From the NCBI RefSeq assembly GCF_000166135.1, contig NC_014666.1, positions 5,456,001-5,520,000 on the forward strand: a stretch of 64,000 nt of DNA, given 5' to 3'. The notes beneath the pieces were generated by a model that saw only the letters and a program-made list of their open reading frames with translations, was not told the origin of the DNA and did not search any database. This DNA comes from Pseudofrankia inefficax. Its GTDB lineage: Bacteria > Actinomycetota > Actinomycetes > Frankiales > Frankiaceae. Every line of letters starts with the position of its first letter. The stretch's first letter is position 1. Positions 34,485 through 43,164 of the stretch are shown piece after piece. A program made the position numbers and the translations under genes.

Positions 34485-35729
34485 ATGTCCATGTCAGCGG
34501 CCAGCGCCACGCCGCCGGCGGGGGCGCCCTGGTTCGAGCGGGTCCGGCTGGGGCGGCGCTGGGCCGTCGTGGGTGCCAGTCCCCGCCAGGCGTTCGCCCT
34601 CGATCTTGCCCTGACGGTCGGCACGTTCGCGCTGTTCACCGTGCCCGAGCTGACACCCGCCTTGGGCCTCGGGCGCGGCTACGGATCACCGGCCGCCGTC
34701 GCGGTCTTCGGCGCGTTGGCGGTCGTGCCGCTGCTGGCCCGGAGGCGCTGGCCGACCGCCACGCTGGTGGGCGTCACCGCGGTCCTGTGCGCGGCGGCGC
34801 TGGCCGGGGTCCGCTTCACCCCGTTCGTCAGCAACGCCGGGCCCGCGCTCGTCCTCGCCGCGGGGACCGTGGCCAGCCGCCGGCCCCGCCGGGCCTCGCT
34901 CGCCGCCTGCGCCGCGGCCGCCGTCGCGACGAGCGCCGCGGGACTGGTCGCGTTCCTGCTCCATACCGACCAGGACCAGGACGCGGTCCAGCTCGCGCTC
35001 GTCGCGGTCGGCTGGCTGGCCGGCGACGCGCTGCGGGTCCGGCGTGAGTACCACGACGGTCTGGAACTGGCCCGCCGACGCGAGCGGGCCGAGCACGAGC
35101 ACCGGGTCAGGGCCGAGGAGCGGCTGCGGCTGTCCCGCGACGTGCACGACATCGTCTCGCACACACTCAGCATGATCACGGTTCGCGCCGGGGTGGCCCG
35201 TCACCTGCTGGCCCGCGGGCCGGACGGGCCCGCGCGGCCCGACACCGCCGCCGAGGCGCTGGCCGTCATCGAGACGGCCAGCCGGTCGGCGCTCGACGAG
35301 CTGCGCAGGGTGCTGCGGCAGTCCCGCGTGGCCGCGACGGCCGACCTGGCGGCCACGCCCACCCTCGCCGACGTCCCGGCGCTCCTCGACACGGTCCGCG
35401 GCCACGGCCTGGCCGTCACCTTCAGCGCCGAGGCAGGCGCCACACCCCTCCCGTCGGCCTACCGCGTCGTCCAGGAGGCTCTGACGAACGTGACCCGCCA
35501 CGCGGCGGCGACGCAGGCCTGGGTCGACATCGAGCACCGTCCCGGCGAGCTGGTCGTCACCGTCCGCGACGACGGCCGTGGCCAGCCGGCCGGCAGCGGA
35601 CCCGGCCTCGGCCTGACCGGCATGCGCGAACGGGCCGAGCTCCTCGGTGGCACCCTGGCCGCCGGATCCCGCTCTGGCGGTGGCTTCGAGGTGGTCGCGG
35701 TCTTCCCGGTGGTCTCCGATGAGCTCTGA
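34485..35729 (+). CDS. Sensor histidine kinase, NarL/DesK-type (HisKA_3)
   Basis: A 414-residue kinase. Four to six hydrophobic segments at about 30-175 form the membrane sensor. The dimerisation box RLSRDVHDIVSHTLSMI (phosphoacceptor His in DVHDIVSHTL) lies near residue 225, and the ATP-binding domain follows, with YRVVQEALTNVTRHA (N box) and VTVRDDGRGQP ... GLGLTGMRERAELLGG (G boxes). ATG 34485 follows GGAGACC. Its stop overlaps the start of the response regulator gene by 11 bases. The signal is unknown. Confidence 0.9.
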   Translation: MSMSAASATPPAGAPWFERVRLGRRWAVVGASPRQAFALDLALTVGTFALFTVPELTPALGLGRGYGSPAAVAVFGALAVVPLLARRRWPTATLVGVTAVLCAAALAGVRFTPFVSNAGPALVLAAGTVASRRPRRASLAACAAAAVATSAAGLVAFLLHTDQDQDAVQLALVAVGWLAGDALRVRREYHDGLELARRRERAEHEHRVRAEERLRLSRDVHDIVSHTLSMITVRAGVARHLLARGPDGPARPDTAAEALAVIETASRSALDELRRVLRQSRVAATADLAATPTLADVPALLDTVRGHGLAVTFSAEAGATPLPSAYRVVQEALTNVTRHAAATQAWVDIEHRPGELVVTVRDDGRGQPAGSGPGLGLTGMRERAELLGGTLAAGSRSGGGFEVVAVFPVVSDEL

Positions 35730-36465
35730 ACGCTCGATCGACACCGGCCGCCCAGGCGCGACGGACGACGAAGGCGACCCGCCGGCCTCGCCCATCCGGG
35801 TGCTGATCGCGGACGACGAGGGGCTGGTCCGGGCCGGATTCCGCGCGCTCGTCGAGGCCACGCCCGACCTGACCGTCGTCGCCGAGGCAGCCGACGGTGT
35901 CGCGGCGGTCCGCGAGTCCCGCCGGCTACGGCCGGACGTGGTGCTGATGGACATCCGGATGCCGGTCATGAACGGCCTGGAGGCCACCCGGCTGATCGCC
36001 GCCGACGCCGTTCGGCCCGGGCCCGGCATCCTGGTCGTGACGACGTTCGACGACGACGAGTACGTCTTCGAGGCACTGCGCGCGGGCGCGGCCGGCTTCA
36101 TCCTGAAGGACACCCAGCCCGAGAACCTGCTGGCCGCGATCCGGACGGTCGCCGCCGGGGACGCGCTGCTCGCCCCCGGAGTCACCCGCCGGCTGATCGC
36201 CGCGTTCGTCCGGGTACCCGCCCCGCCGGCCAGCCCCCTTACCGGGCTCGCGTCGACGCTCACCGATCGCGAGCGGGCGGTACTCACCCAGATCGCGAAC
36301 GGCTACTCCAACGCCGAGATCGCGCAGGCGCTCTACGTCAGCGTGTCCACGGTCAAGACCCACGTCGGCCACCTGCTGGCGAAGCTCGCCGCCCGCGACC
36401 GAGCCCAACTCGTCATCGCCGCCTACGAGTCCGGCCTGGTCGCCCCCGGGAGCGCGACCGCCTGA
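35719..36465 (+). CDS. LuxR/NarL-type response regulator
   Basis: A 248-residue regulator. The receiver domain at about 26-145 contains VLIADDEGLVRAGF, the phosphoacceptor Asp in VVLMDIRMPVMNG, the Thr in LVVTTFDDDEYV and the Lys in FILKDTQPENLL. The C-terminal helix-turn-helix (LTDRERAVLTQIANGYSNAEIAQALYVSVSTVKTHVGHLLAKL) is of LuxR/NarL type. The start is inside the 3' end of the kinase gene, so the pair is translationally coupled. Targets may include the divergent antiporter operon, an inference from position. Confidence 0.92.
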   Translation: MSSERSIDTGRPGATDDEGDPPASPIRVLIADDEGLVRAGFRALVEATPDLTVVAEAADGVAAVRESRRLRPDVVLMDIRMPVMNGLEATRLIAADAVRPGPGILVVTTFDDDEYVFEALRAGAAGFILKDTQPENLLAAIRTVAAGDALLAPGVTRRLIAAFVRVPAPPASPLTGLASTLTDRERAVLTQIANGYSNAEIAQALYVSVSTVKTHVGHLLAKLAARDRAQLVIAAYESGLVAPGSATA

Positions 36466-36492
36466 GCGGCCTCCTCTTGCCGTCGGGCCCGG

Positions 36493-37305
36493 TCAGTAGA
36501 CGCGCATCGCGTCGAGGACCGTGGTCGCGTAGGCCGTGTCGCCGCTGATCTCGACTCGGCCGTGCCTGGGCTCGCGGCCGGTTCCCCAGAGGATGAAGTC
36601 GGCGGCGCTCGTGCGCACGGTCGCCCGAGCCTGGTCATCGGTTCCCGTGACCTCGACGGGATGGTCGACGGCGTCCGCGTGGGCGTGGAGCCGGACGGCG
36701 GTGGCACCCGGACCGGTGAGGACGAGGGTCAGCGGGTCGGTGAGCAGCTCGCGGAAACGATCGGTGGTCATCTGCGGGATGCCGCCGATGAGCCAGCGGG
36801 TCGCCGCCGTCAGGCGGCCGCCGTCGAGGTCGGGCAGGGTGCGCTGGATCGGCCCGCGGGGCGCGAGGACGTCCCAGCGGGTGTGGCAGGTGTGGTCGAA
36901 GACGATGGCGTCGGCGATGGTCCCCAGCGGGTAGCTCCCGGCTGTGCCCATGTTCACGGGCATGGCCGCGACCTCGTCGGTCAGGCCGGCGAAGGTGGCG
37001 AGCACGGCCGGCAGCGAGGATCGGATGATCTCCAGCAGCTCCGCGGTCGGGCGCGCGGCGACCTCCCGGGTGTGGGCGTCGACCGCGTCCTCGAACTCCA
37101 GGTCCTGGTCGTACGGCGTGAGCGGCAGCAGTCCCGCGAAGCCGGCCACGCTGAGGGTGAGGTGCGCGAGGGTCGTGTGCACCGTCCAGCCCTCGCAGGC
37201 GGAGGGAGCGTCCAGTTCCTCGGCCGTCAGGCCGCCGAACACGTCGAGGGTCTCGGTGAGCGTCCGTTCCAGCGCCGTCTCGGCAGACGCCGTGTCAGAA
37301 GACAT
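36493..37305 (-). CDS. DinB-like/mycothiol-dependent maleylpyruvate isomerase family protein
   Basis: A 270-residue protein. The N-terminal half has the MDMPI_N pattern: helical start, ACEGWTVHTTLAHLTLSVAGF with one metal-ligand His, and a second His pair in IVFDHTCHTRWD. This family binds a divalent metal and often uses mycothiol. The C-terminal domain (about 175-270) resembles the SCP-2-like MDMPI_C module (PLTLVLTGPGATAVRLHA ... ATVRTSAADFILWGTGRE). Its 5' end overlaps the SDR gene by 11 bases, so they are translated together. The substrate is unknown; a role in the same catabolic route as the SDR and enoyl-CoA hydratase is likely. Confidence 0.8.
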   Translation of the reverse strand: MSSDTASAETALERTLTETLDVFGGLTAEELDAPSACEGWTVHTTLAHLTLSVAGFAGLLPLTPYDQDLEFEDAVDAHTREVAARPTAELLEIIRSSLPAVLATFAGLTDEVAAMPVNMGTAGSYPLGTIADAIVFDHTCHTRWDVLAPRGPIQRTLPDLDGGRLTAATRWLIGGIPQMTTDRFRELLTDPLTLVLTGPGATAVRLHAHADAVDHPVEVTGTDDQARATVRTSAADFILWGTGREPRHGRVEISGDTAYATTVLDAMRVY

Positions 37306-38134
37306 AGTCCTCTCCGGTGGCTCGCAGGGTGATGTCGGTGACGGCCACGCCCGGCGGCTGGTCGATGAGTCGGACGATCTCCGCCGCGACCTGGACCGCC
37401 GTCAGCGACCAGTACCGGACGTTCTCCGGGTCGGACATCTCGGTGGGCAGCGTGCCGCCGGCGAACTGCTGGATGTGTTCCTGCAGGGCGGGCGCCCGGT
37501 GCGCGGCGAGGGCCGAGACGGCGTCGAAGTCGATGATCTCGGTGAACAGGTTCGTGCCCAGGACGCCGCTGGGGCGCACGATCGTCACCTTGATGCGGCC
37601 CTGGCTCTCGACGCGCAGCGCGTTGGAGACGGTCGCGACCGCCGCCTTCGTCGCGCCGTAGACCGCGGCTCCCGCGACCCCGGCATTGCCGTAGACCGAC
37701 GAGAGGTTGAGGATGTGCCCGCCGCCCTGGCGGATCATGTGGTCGTGGACGGCGTAGATGCCGTGCAGCACGCCCTTGAGGTTGATGTCGATGCAGCGGT
37801 CCCAGGCGCCCGCGGCCCGTTTGTGGTCGGCGAGGTGGGCCAGCGGCATGATGCCGGCGTTGTTGACGAGCACGTCGACGCGCCCGAGGTCCGCGACCGC
37901 CTGGTCGACCACGTCGGCGAACGCCTGCCGGTCCCGCACGTCCAGACCCACCCCGCGCGCGGCGTGGCCCTCGGCGGTGAGCGAGGCGGCCAGCTCCTCG
38001 GCCCCCGCCGCGTTGATGTCGAGCGCGACGGGGTGCGCGCCACCCCGGGCGAGCTGGGTGGTGATCTCACGGCCGAAGCCGCTCGCGCCGCCGGTGACTA
38101 AGACGATCTTGCCGTTCAGAGAGCTCATGCGCAC
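37295..38134 (-). CDS. Short-chain dehydrogenase/reductase (SDR)
   Basis: A 279-residue classical SDR. The cofactor site is TGGASGFG (about 14-21), with Asp39 in VALDIN suggesting NAD preference. NNAG lies at about 91-94. The catalytic set is Ser in LNLSSVYGNAG and Tyr/Lys in YGATK. The C-terminal third is longer than usual (EHIQQFAGGTLPTEMSDPENV). It should oxidise or reduce an alcohol/ketone, for example a hydroxyacyl intermediate, given the enoyl-CoA hydratase gene 55 bases upstream on the same strand. The start could also be two codons inside (ATG 38128). Confidence 0.9.
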   Translation of the reverse strand: MRMSSLNGKIVLVTGGASGFGREITTQLARGGAHPVALDINAAGAEELAASLTAEGHAARGVGLDVRDRQAFADVVDQAVADLGRVDVLVNNAGIMPLAHLADHKRAAGAWDRCIDINLKGVLHGIYAVHDHMIRQGGGHILNLSSVYGNAGVAGAAVYGATKAAVATVSNALRVESQGRIKVTIVRPSGVLGTNLFTEIIDFDAVSALAAHRAPALQEHIQQFAGGTLPTEMSDPENVRYWSLTAVQVAAEIVRLIDQPPGVAVTDITLRATGEDYVF

Positions 38135-38189
38135 CTGGTTCTGGTCGTCGTCGGGAGGCCGGGTCTCGTACCGCTCGGGCCGGCGTGGG

Positions 38190-38939
38190 TCAGCGGGCGG
38201 TCCAGACGGGTGGCCGGCGTTCGAAGAAGGCGTCGATGCCCTCGCGGAGATCGGCGGTCTTCAGCAGCTCGGCGTGGGCGTCGTCGCTGTGTGCCCAGCT
38301 GGCGGACTCGTCGGGGGCGACCTCGCGGTGGGCGGTGCCCAGCGCGGCGCGCACGGCGAGGGGCGCGTTGGCGTTGACGCGGGCGGCGAGGTCCAGCGCC
38401 CCGTCGAGGGCGCCGCCGGGCTCGGTGACGAGGTTGACGAAGCCGAGGCGTTCCGCGCGTTCCGCGGTCAGGTTGTCGCCGGTGGCGAGCAGCTCGTAGG
38501 CGATGTTGCGCGGCAGGACGCGGGTGATCCGGAAGGCGCCGCCGAAGTCGGGCATGAGGCCGCGTTTGACCTCGGGGAGGCCGAAGGAGGCGCTGCGGGC
38601 GGCGACGACCATGTCGCAGCACAGGACAAGCTCGACGCCGCCGCCGAGGGCGAGACCTTCGACGGCCGCGATCAGCGGCTTACTGCGCTGCCGGTTGATG
38701 AGGCCGACCAGTCCGCCGCGTTCGGTGGGCTCGCCGGGGCCGGTCTTCAGGTCGGCGCCCGCGGAGAAGATCCTGGTGCCGCCGGTGAGGATTCCGCACC
38801 ACAGCTCGGGGTCGTCCTCAAGGGTGTTCATCGCCTGGTCGAGACCGGCGGTGACGGCCGGGTTGAGGGCGTTGCGCTTGTCTTCCCGGTCGATCCGGAT
38901 GATGAGAGTCCGGCCCTGCCGGCTGGTCGTCACCGTCAT
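38190..38939 (-). CDS. Enoyl-CoA hydratase/isomerase (crotonase) family protein
   Basis: A 249-residue crotonase. Features are REDKRNALNPAVTAGLDQAM, the first oxyanion block GGTRIFSAGADLK and the second block AVEGLALGGGVELVLCCDMVVAA, then FGLPEVKRGLMPDFGG where the catalytic Glu region falls (PEVKRG). It should act on an acyl-CoA. Although the minus-strand frame stays open far upstream, ATG 38939 begins the family-like part and sits opposite the IclR gene. Probably the first gene of the minus-strand set with the SDR and DinB-like protein, repressed or activated by the divergent IclR protein. Confidence 0.9.
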   Translation of the reverse strand: MTVTTSRQGRTLIIRIDREDKRNALNPAVTAGLDQAMNTLEDDPELWCGILTGGTRIFSAGADLKTGPGEPTERGGLVGLINRQRSKPLIAAVEGLALGGGVELVLCCDMVVAARSASFGLPEVKRGLMPDFGGAFRITRVLPRNIAYELLATGDNLTAERAERLGFVNLVTEPGGALDGALDLAARVNANAPLAVRAALGTAHREVAPDESASWAHSDDAHAELLKTADLREGIDAFFERRPPVWTAR

Positions 38940-39005
38940 GGCGGCGTCATCACCTCTCCCAACGCCCGCCACGGTTGGCATCCGCGCCCGCGCCGCGCCG
39001 AGTTG

Positions 39006-39047
39006 TGTCGAATATTCGATACGGTGCTTTCGTTCTTTCGACACCGT
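39006..39047. promoter_or_regulatory. Palindromic operator candidate in the enoyl-CoA hydratase/IclR intergenic region
   Basis: The perfect 12-bp palindrome TCGAATATTCGA (39008-39019) lies within larger inverted pairs: TGTCGAA...TTCGACA (39006 to 39042) and ACGGTG...CACCGT. The region is unusually AT-rich and 30-70 bases upstream of the IclR start, and faces the divergent crotonase gene. IclR proteins usually bind such palindromes and regulate the divergent operon; binding here is inferred. Confidence 0.5.
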
Positions 39048-39074
39048 AGGGTGGCATTCGAGGAGGGTCAAGCT

Positions 39075-39989
39075 GTGCCGAATGCCGCATCCCCGCCGAC
39101 GGCGCGGGTCCTCGACGTGCTCGAACTCCTGGCCCGGTCGGACGAGGAGCCACCTCGCCTGCGCGACCTCGTCCGCGACCTCGGACTGACCCAGGCGACC
39201 GCCCACGCGATCATGGCGACGCTCTGCGACCGGGGCTGGGCCGTCCGAGACCCGACCAGCCGCGCCTTCACCCCGGGCCCCGCGCTGACCGCGCTCGCGG
39301 CCCGCGCCGGTGCTGGTGTCTCCCGCCGGCGGACGGCACGCGAGGTCGTCCGTCAGCTCGCGCACGACCTAGGCCACCCTTCCGTGGTGACTGAACGTGT
39401 CGGTGACGAGCTGGTCATCACCACCCTCGACCTCGGCCCGTGCCAGGTCGCCGATCTCGCGGCCGGGGAGCGGCTCCCGTTCGCGGCGCCCTTCGGCGTG
39501 GCCTTCGCCGCCTGGGAGGACGACGACGGCCGCCGCGCCTGGATGCGCCGCGGCGCGATCACCGACCCCGCCCTGACCGGCCGCCTCGACGACCTGCTCA
39601 CGGCCACCCACGAACGCGGGTTCAGCATCGAACGCATGGACCCGGCCATGACGCGGGCGACCAGGGCCATGACCGCGCTACGCGACGACCCGCAGGCCCG
39701 GCCCGTGCGGCGAGCCGTCGACGGGCTCCTGTCCGAGATCGCCAACCTCGGCTTTCGCGACGTCGACGCGGAGGCCAACGACCGACGGCCCGTCACGGCC
39801 ATCTCCGCGCCGGTGTTCGACCCGCGCACCGGCCAGGTCACGGCGAGCGTCGGAGTCCATCCACTGCGCGCGCTCTCGGCCCAGCGCGCCGGCGAGATCG
39901 GACGGCACGTGACCCAGGCGACCGCCACCCTCGACGCTCCGGCCCCCGACGCGACGACCCCCGAAGCGGGACCCGAGCAGGCCGGGTGA
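39075..39989 (+). CDS. IclR-family transcriptional regulator
   Basis: A 304-residue protein. The winged helix-turn-helix is at about 10-65 (ARVLDVLELLARSDEEPP, LRDLVRDLGLTQATAHAIMATLCDRGW), and the IclR effector domain follows (VVTERVGDELVITTLDLG, RLPFAAPFGVAFAAWED, ERGFSIERMDP, VTAISAPVFDPRTGQV). GTG 39075 has GGAGG upstream; the long upstream open frame is the antisense of the catabolic genes. It is divergent from the crotonase-SDR-DinB genes and is the probable regulator of that cluster, responding to an aromatic or carboxylic acid metabolite. Confidence 0.88.
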   Translation: MPNAASPPTARVLDVLELLARSDEEPPRLRDLVRDLGLTQATAHAIMATLCDRGWAVRDPTSRAFTPGPALTALAARAGAGVSRRRTAREVVRQLAHDLGHPSVVTERVGDELVITTLDLGPCQVADLAAGERLPFAAPFGVAFAAWEDDDGRRAWMRRGAITDPALTGRLDDLLTATHERGFSIERMDPAMTRATRAMTALRDDPQARPVRRAVDGLLSEIANLGFRDVDAEANDRRPVTAISAPVFDPRTGQVTASVGVHPLRALSAQRAGEIGRHVTQATATLDAPAPDATTPEAGPEQAG

Positions 39990-40029
39990 GCCCGTCACGG
40001 TGTCCGGCGTTCCGGCTCCCGGATCCCCA

Positions 40030-40104
40030 TGATCGCCGTTTCGGCGCTCCGGTGGTCGCATTCGGCCCTAGTTAGCAACCGCCAGAGGGCGCAACCAGCG
40101 ATCA
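40030..40104. repeat. 75-bp dispersed palindromic repeat, copy 3
   Basis: Starts TGATCGCCGTTTCGGCG and ends GGGCGCAACCAGCGATCA, exactly 75 bases like the other intact copies, with somewhat more mismatches between the arms. It lies between the 3' ends of the convergent IclR and NYN genes, where it could form a bidirectional terminator. Confidence 0.8.
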
Positions 40105-40133
40105 AGCCACCGGACCACGGCCCCGCCGGCCGG

Positions 40134-41078
40134 CTATTTGACGCGGACGTAGACGGCGCCGGATCTGCCTGGGCCTCGTTGCTGGATCTCGAACAGGTCG
40201 GTCGCGGCTATCAGGTCCTTCAGCCGTGAGTATCCGTAGGGCTTCAGGATGACCGCGGGGCGCTTGCGGATGGCCTGCCCGATCGCCGACAGCGACGTCC
40301 AGCCGTCCGAGCCGTGGTTGGTCGCGACGGCGTCCCGCAGCCGGCTGACCAGCGCGGCATCCGCCTGCAGTTCCGCGGTGGTCGCCCGGGTGGGAGGGGC
40401 CGCCGAGACGGCCTTCGTCTTCTTCTTTCGCTTCTTCTCCGGCCCGGCGCTCGCGATCGGCGCGCCCTCGGCCTCCAGTCCGGGAACGGCCGCCTCGGCC
40501 ACGGAGGTCGTCCTCGACGGGGCCGGGGACGCGGGCGGAGTGGGTGGCGCGGACTCGACCGCGGAGGCCATTCCCGCGGAAAGGGCCGGCGCGGCGATCC
40601 GGGGCGGGGGCGCGGCGGGCAGGGGCCGTCCGTCGATGAGGGTCTCGACGAAGATGAAGGTGTCGCAGGCCGCGACGAGACCCGGGTTCGTCTTCCTCTC
40701 CTCGCCGAACCCGTACACCGTCAGGCCGGCCTCCCGGATCCGTTCGGCCAGCCGGGTGAAGTCGCTGTCCGAGGAAACCAGGCAGAACCCGTCGAACGCG
40801 CCGGAATGCAGCAGGTCCATCGCCTCGATCACCAGCGCCATGTCCGAGGCGTTCTTCCCCCGGACCGCGGCGAACACCTGCACCGGTCGGATCGACAGGT
40901 CGAGCAGGGTCTTCTTCCAGGACTTCAGCGAGGCCACGGTCCAGTCGCCGTAGGCCCGTTTCACCTGCGCTCTGCCGAAGCGACCGATCTGCGCGAGCAA
41001 CGGCTCGACCGCCGCGAGCGGTGCGTTCTCCGCGTCGATGAGTACCGCGAGACGCGCGGACGAGACCTCGACCACCAC
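40134..41078 (-). CDS. NYN-domain putative ribonuclease with C-terminal LOTUS/OST-HTH domain
   Basis: A 314-residue protein. Residues about 5-150 are a NYN (PIN-like) nuclease: LAVLIDAENAPL with the first acidic residues, GKNASDMALVIEAMDLL, and FCLVSSDSDFTRLAERIRE with the conserved Ser-Asp-Ser-Asp. The middle (about 155-235) is Pro/Ala-rich with a KKRKKK basic run. The C-terminal 75 residues (DGWTSLSAIGQAIRKRPAVILKPYGYSRLKDLI) are a LOTUS/OST-HTH domain, known to bind RNA. The predicted role is RNA cleavage or sensing. It stands alone, convergent to the IclR gene. Confidence 0.85.
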   Translation of the reverse strand: MVVEVSSARLAVLIDAENAPLAAVEPLLAQIGRFGRAQVKRAYGDWTVASLKSWKKTLLDLSIRPVQVFAAVRGKNASDMALVIEAMDLLHSGAFDGFCLVSSDSDFTRLAERIREAGLTVYGFGEERKTNPGLVAACDTFIFVETLIDGRPLPAAPPPRIAAPALSAGMASAVESAPPTPPASPAPSRTTSVAEAAVPGLEAEGAPIASAGPEKKRKKKTKAVSAAPPTRATTAELQADAALVSRLRDAVATNHGSDGWTSLSAIGQAIRKRPAVILKPYGYSRLKDLIAATDLFEIQQRGPGRSGAVYVRVK

Positions 41079-41225
41079 GTTGGTTCCTCCCGCCTCACGG
41101 CACCCGGGGTCGACCGCCAGGTGGCGGCATACCCGCGAGAACCCGACCTGCGTCCAGGCACCGCAACGGCCAGCCTACGGATCGACGCACATCCGCCACC
41201 GCGGCGGCGAGGAAGAGGGCACGTT

Positions 41226-41576
41226 CTAGGCGCCGAGCGGGGATCCGAACCGGAGGACATTCCCGTCGGGGTCGACGACCGCGCCCTCGCGTTGTCCCCA
41301 GTCCGTGTCCTGCGGGGGATGGACCTCGACGCCGGCCGAGCGCCACTCGCCGGCGAGCTCGTCGGCGTCGTCGACGAACAGGTACGCGCTGCTCCGCAAC
41401 TCCGGCCGATGATCGGCGACGACACCAAGATGGAGCTCGACGCCGTCGCGGCTCGCGAATCCGTAGCTACCACCGTCGTACTGCCGGGTGGTGAAGCCGA
41501 GCCGCTGGTAATACTCCAACGCGGTAACCAGGTCGCGAACAGGGAAGATCGGCGCCACACGCTTCAGGCCGGCCAT
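41226..41576 (-). CDS. VOC (glyoxalase/bleomycin resistance) superfamily protein
   Basis: A 116-residue single VOC module: GLKRVAPIFPVRDLVTALEYYQRLGF at the start, GVELHLGVVADH in the middle, and EGAVVDPDGNVLRFGSP at the end. It resembles bleomycin-resistance-type binding proteins (RVAPIFPVRD and DPDGNVLRF are typical). ATG 41576 was chosen over the first start eight codons upstream because it opens the family-like sequence. The ligand is unknown. Confidence 0.8.
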   Translation of the reverse strand: MAGLKRVAPIFPVRDLVTALEYYQRLGFTTRQYDGGSYGFASRDGVELHLGVVADHRPELRSSAYLFVDDADELAGEWRSAGVEVHPPQDTDWGQREGAVVDPDGNVLRFGSPLGA

Positions 41577-41643
41577 GGGGCCAACGTAGCCAACGGTCAC
41601 CGCGCGACCGAGTCCGACACCACTTTCGGCCGAGGGTCTCGCG

Positions 41644-42132
41644 GTGTCTTATTCGGGCGAGGCTGGGCAAAAGAGCCGCATGGACCGACCCGCCTCGGCA
41701 GTACTCGACCGCCGGCCCGTCAGCCGGCTGCGTCCGACTCGTCAACCGCGCTCCCCCGAAACCTCCCCCACCGTCGGCACCCCGGGCCGGAGATCCCAGC
41801 CTCCAACCGGCGTCCGCCCGCGCTTCGTCTCAGCGCCCGGGCGACAGGCCACCGCCAGACGCGTACCGGCGAGGGCGGCCAGGAAGCCTCCACTGATCGA
41901 CCGACTGAGCAGCGAGACGCTCGTCCTGATCGTCGTGTGCCTGGCGCTGGCCACGATCATTCTGGTGCTCTCGGCGCTGGTCGGCGCGCTGGACATCACG
42001 GCCTTCGGCGCGGTCCTCGGCGTGTGGGCGCTGTGCGGGACGACCTGGCTTCTCCTGGGCCGGCCGGGCACGGACTGGAAGGTGCCGGGCCTGGACCGGA
42101 TCGCCGAGGTCACCCGGCGGCGGCGCCGGTAG
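41644..42132 (+). CDS. Hypothetical protein with two transmembrane segments
   Basis: A frame of up to 162 residues; ATG 41680 (MDRPASAV) is an alternative start. The N-terminal 85 residues are Arg/Pro-rich and probably disordered. Two hydrophobic segments follow (LVLIVVCLALATIILVLSALVG and ITAFGAVLGVWALCGTTWLLLG), then a short basic tail. The family is not recognised. Its 3' end overlaps the convergent WYL regulator gene by 23 bases. Confidence 0.5.
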   Translation: MSYSGEAGQKSRMDRPASAVLDRRPVSRLRPTRQPRSPETSPTVGTPGRRSQPPTGVRPRFVSAPGRQATARRVPARAARKPPLIDRLSSETLVLIVVCLALATIILVLSALVGALDITAFGAVLGVWALCGTTWLLLGRPGTDWKVPGLDRIAEVTRRRRR

Positions 42133-43147
42133 GGCAGTCGTCGCCGAGGTCAGGCGTGGTAACGCTGGCCTGGGCGGCGAGCTGCCGGCCGTAGGCGGAC
42201 ATCAGGTCGCGCAGCTCGTCTGGTCGGTCGATGACGAACGGGCGGCCCAGGCCGGCGATCAGCGGCGGGATCCAGTCCAGCCGCTCGGCCCGGATTCGGA
42301 CTCCGACCCACTGGTCGGTCGACGGCCCCGGCGGCTCGTCGCCGTCGAGCGGGCCGACGGTCGCGATGCCCGTCGGAAGCCGGGCGCGCACCTCGTCGGC
42401 CGTCCCCCGCACGCGCAGCGAGACCTCGTGCCGACGCGGCGCCCCCGCGATCCCGGCCAGAACCTGGTCGGCGGGGTCGAAGCCGGCCGGAACGTCGAAC
42501 GAGCCGTGCAGCACCCGAGGCAGGCTGATCCGGTCGAGCCGAAAGGTGCGGACCTCTCCGCTCACGGAGTCGGCTCCGGTGACATACCAGCGGCCGGAAT
42601 GGGCCACGATCCCGTACGGGTAGACCGTGCGCGCACTGTGCCGCCCGTCGGAGGCCGTATAGCTGATCGAGACGGGCCGGCGGTCCCGCGCGGCCTCGGC
42701 CATCAGCAACAGGACGTCCGTCTCGGTCGTGGCGACCGTGTGGCGGGCCGGCGCGGTGAACTCGATGGTCTCCAGCAGCGCGGCCAGCCGGCGGCCCAGC
42801 GCCTCCGGAAGGACGCGACGCAGTTTGGCGGCGGCGCTCTCGGCCGCCGGGTCGGCCGTGGTCACCAGGCCCGCCCGTTGGCCCGCGACCAGGCCCAGCA
42901 GGACGGCGAGCGCCTCGGACTCGGTGAGCATCAGGGGCGGCAGCCGATACCCCGGCGCCAGACGGTAGCCGCCGTGCCGGCCGCGCACGGAACGCACCGG
43001 GACGTCGAGATCACGCAGCTGGTCGACGTAGCGGCGCACCGTGCGCTCGTCCACCTCAAGCCGGGCCGCCAGCGCGGCGACGGTGTGGGTTCCGCCGGAC
43101 TGGAGGCTCTCCAGCAGGGCGAGCACGCGCGCGGTCGGCCGGGCCAT
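42110..43147 (-). CDS. WYL-domain transcriptional regulator (DeoR-type HTH)
   Basis: A 345-residue regulator. The N-terminal winged HTH (ARVLALLESLQSGGTHTVAALAARLEVDERTVRRYVDQLRDL) is followed by VRSVRGRHGGYRLAPGYRLPPLMLTESEALAV, then the WYL domain (PVSISYTASDGRHSARTVYPYGIVAHSGRWYVTGADS) and the WCX-type C-terminal part. This is the common YobV/PafC-like actinobacterial layout; WYL domains sense nucleic-acid or other ligands. ATG 43147 begins the HTH. It is divergent from a VOC gene, and a 9-bp-arm inverted repeat sits between them. Confidence 0.9.
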   Translation of the reverse strand: MARPTARVLALLESLQSGGTHTVAALAARLEVDERTVRRYVDQLRDLDVPVRSVRGRHGGYRLAPGYRLPPLMLTESEALAVLLGLVAGQRAGLVTTADPAAESAAAKLRRVLPEALGRRLAALLETIEFTAPARHTVATTETDVLLLMAEAARDRRPVSISYTASDGRHSARTVYPYGIVAHSGRWYVTGADSVSGEVRTFRLDRISLPRVLHGSFDVPAGFDPADQVLAGIAGAPRRHEVSLRVRGTADEVRARLPTGIATVGPLDGDEPPGPSTDQWVGVRIRAERLDWIPPLIAGLGRPFVIDRPDELRDLMSAYGRQLAAQASVTTPDLGDDCPTGAAAG

Positions 43148-43164
43148 GGTCGGGAGTCTTTCAA

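Noticed and set aside
37758-39074. N-terminal extension of the IclR regulator
   Set aside because: This part is antisense to the crotonase and SDR genes; the regulator starts at GTG 39075 with its own ribosome site.
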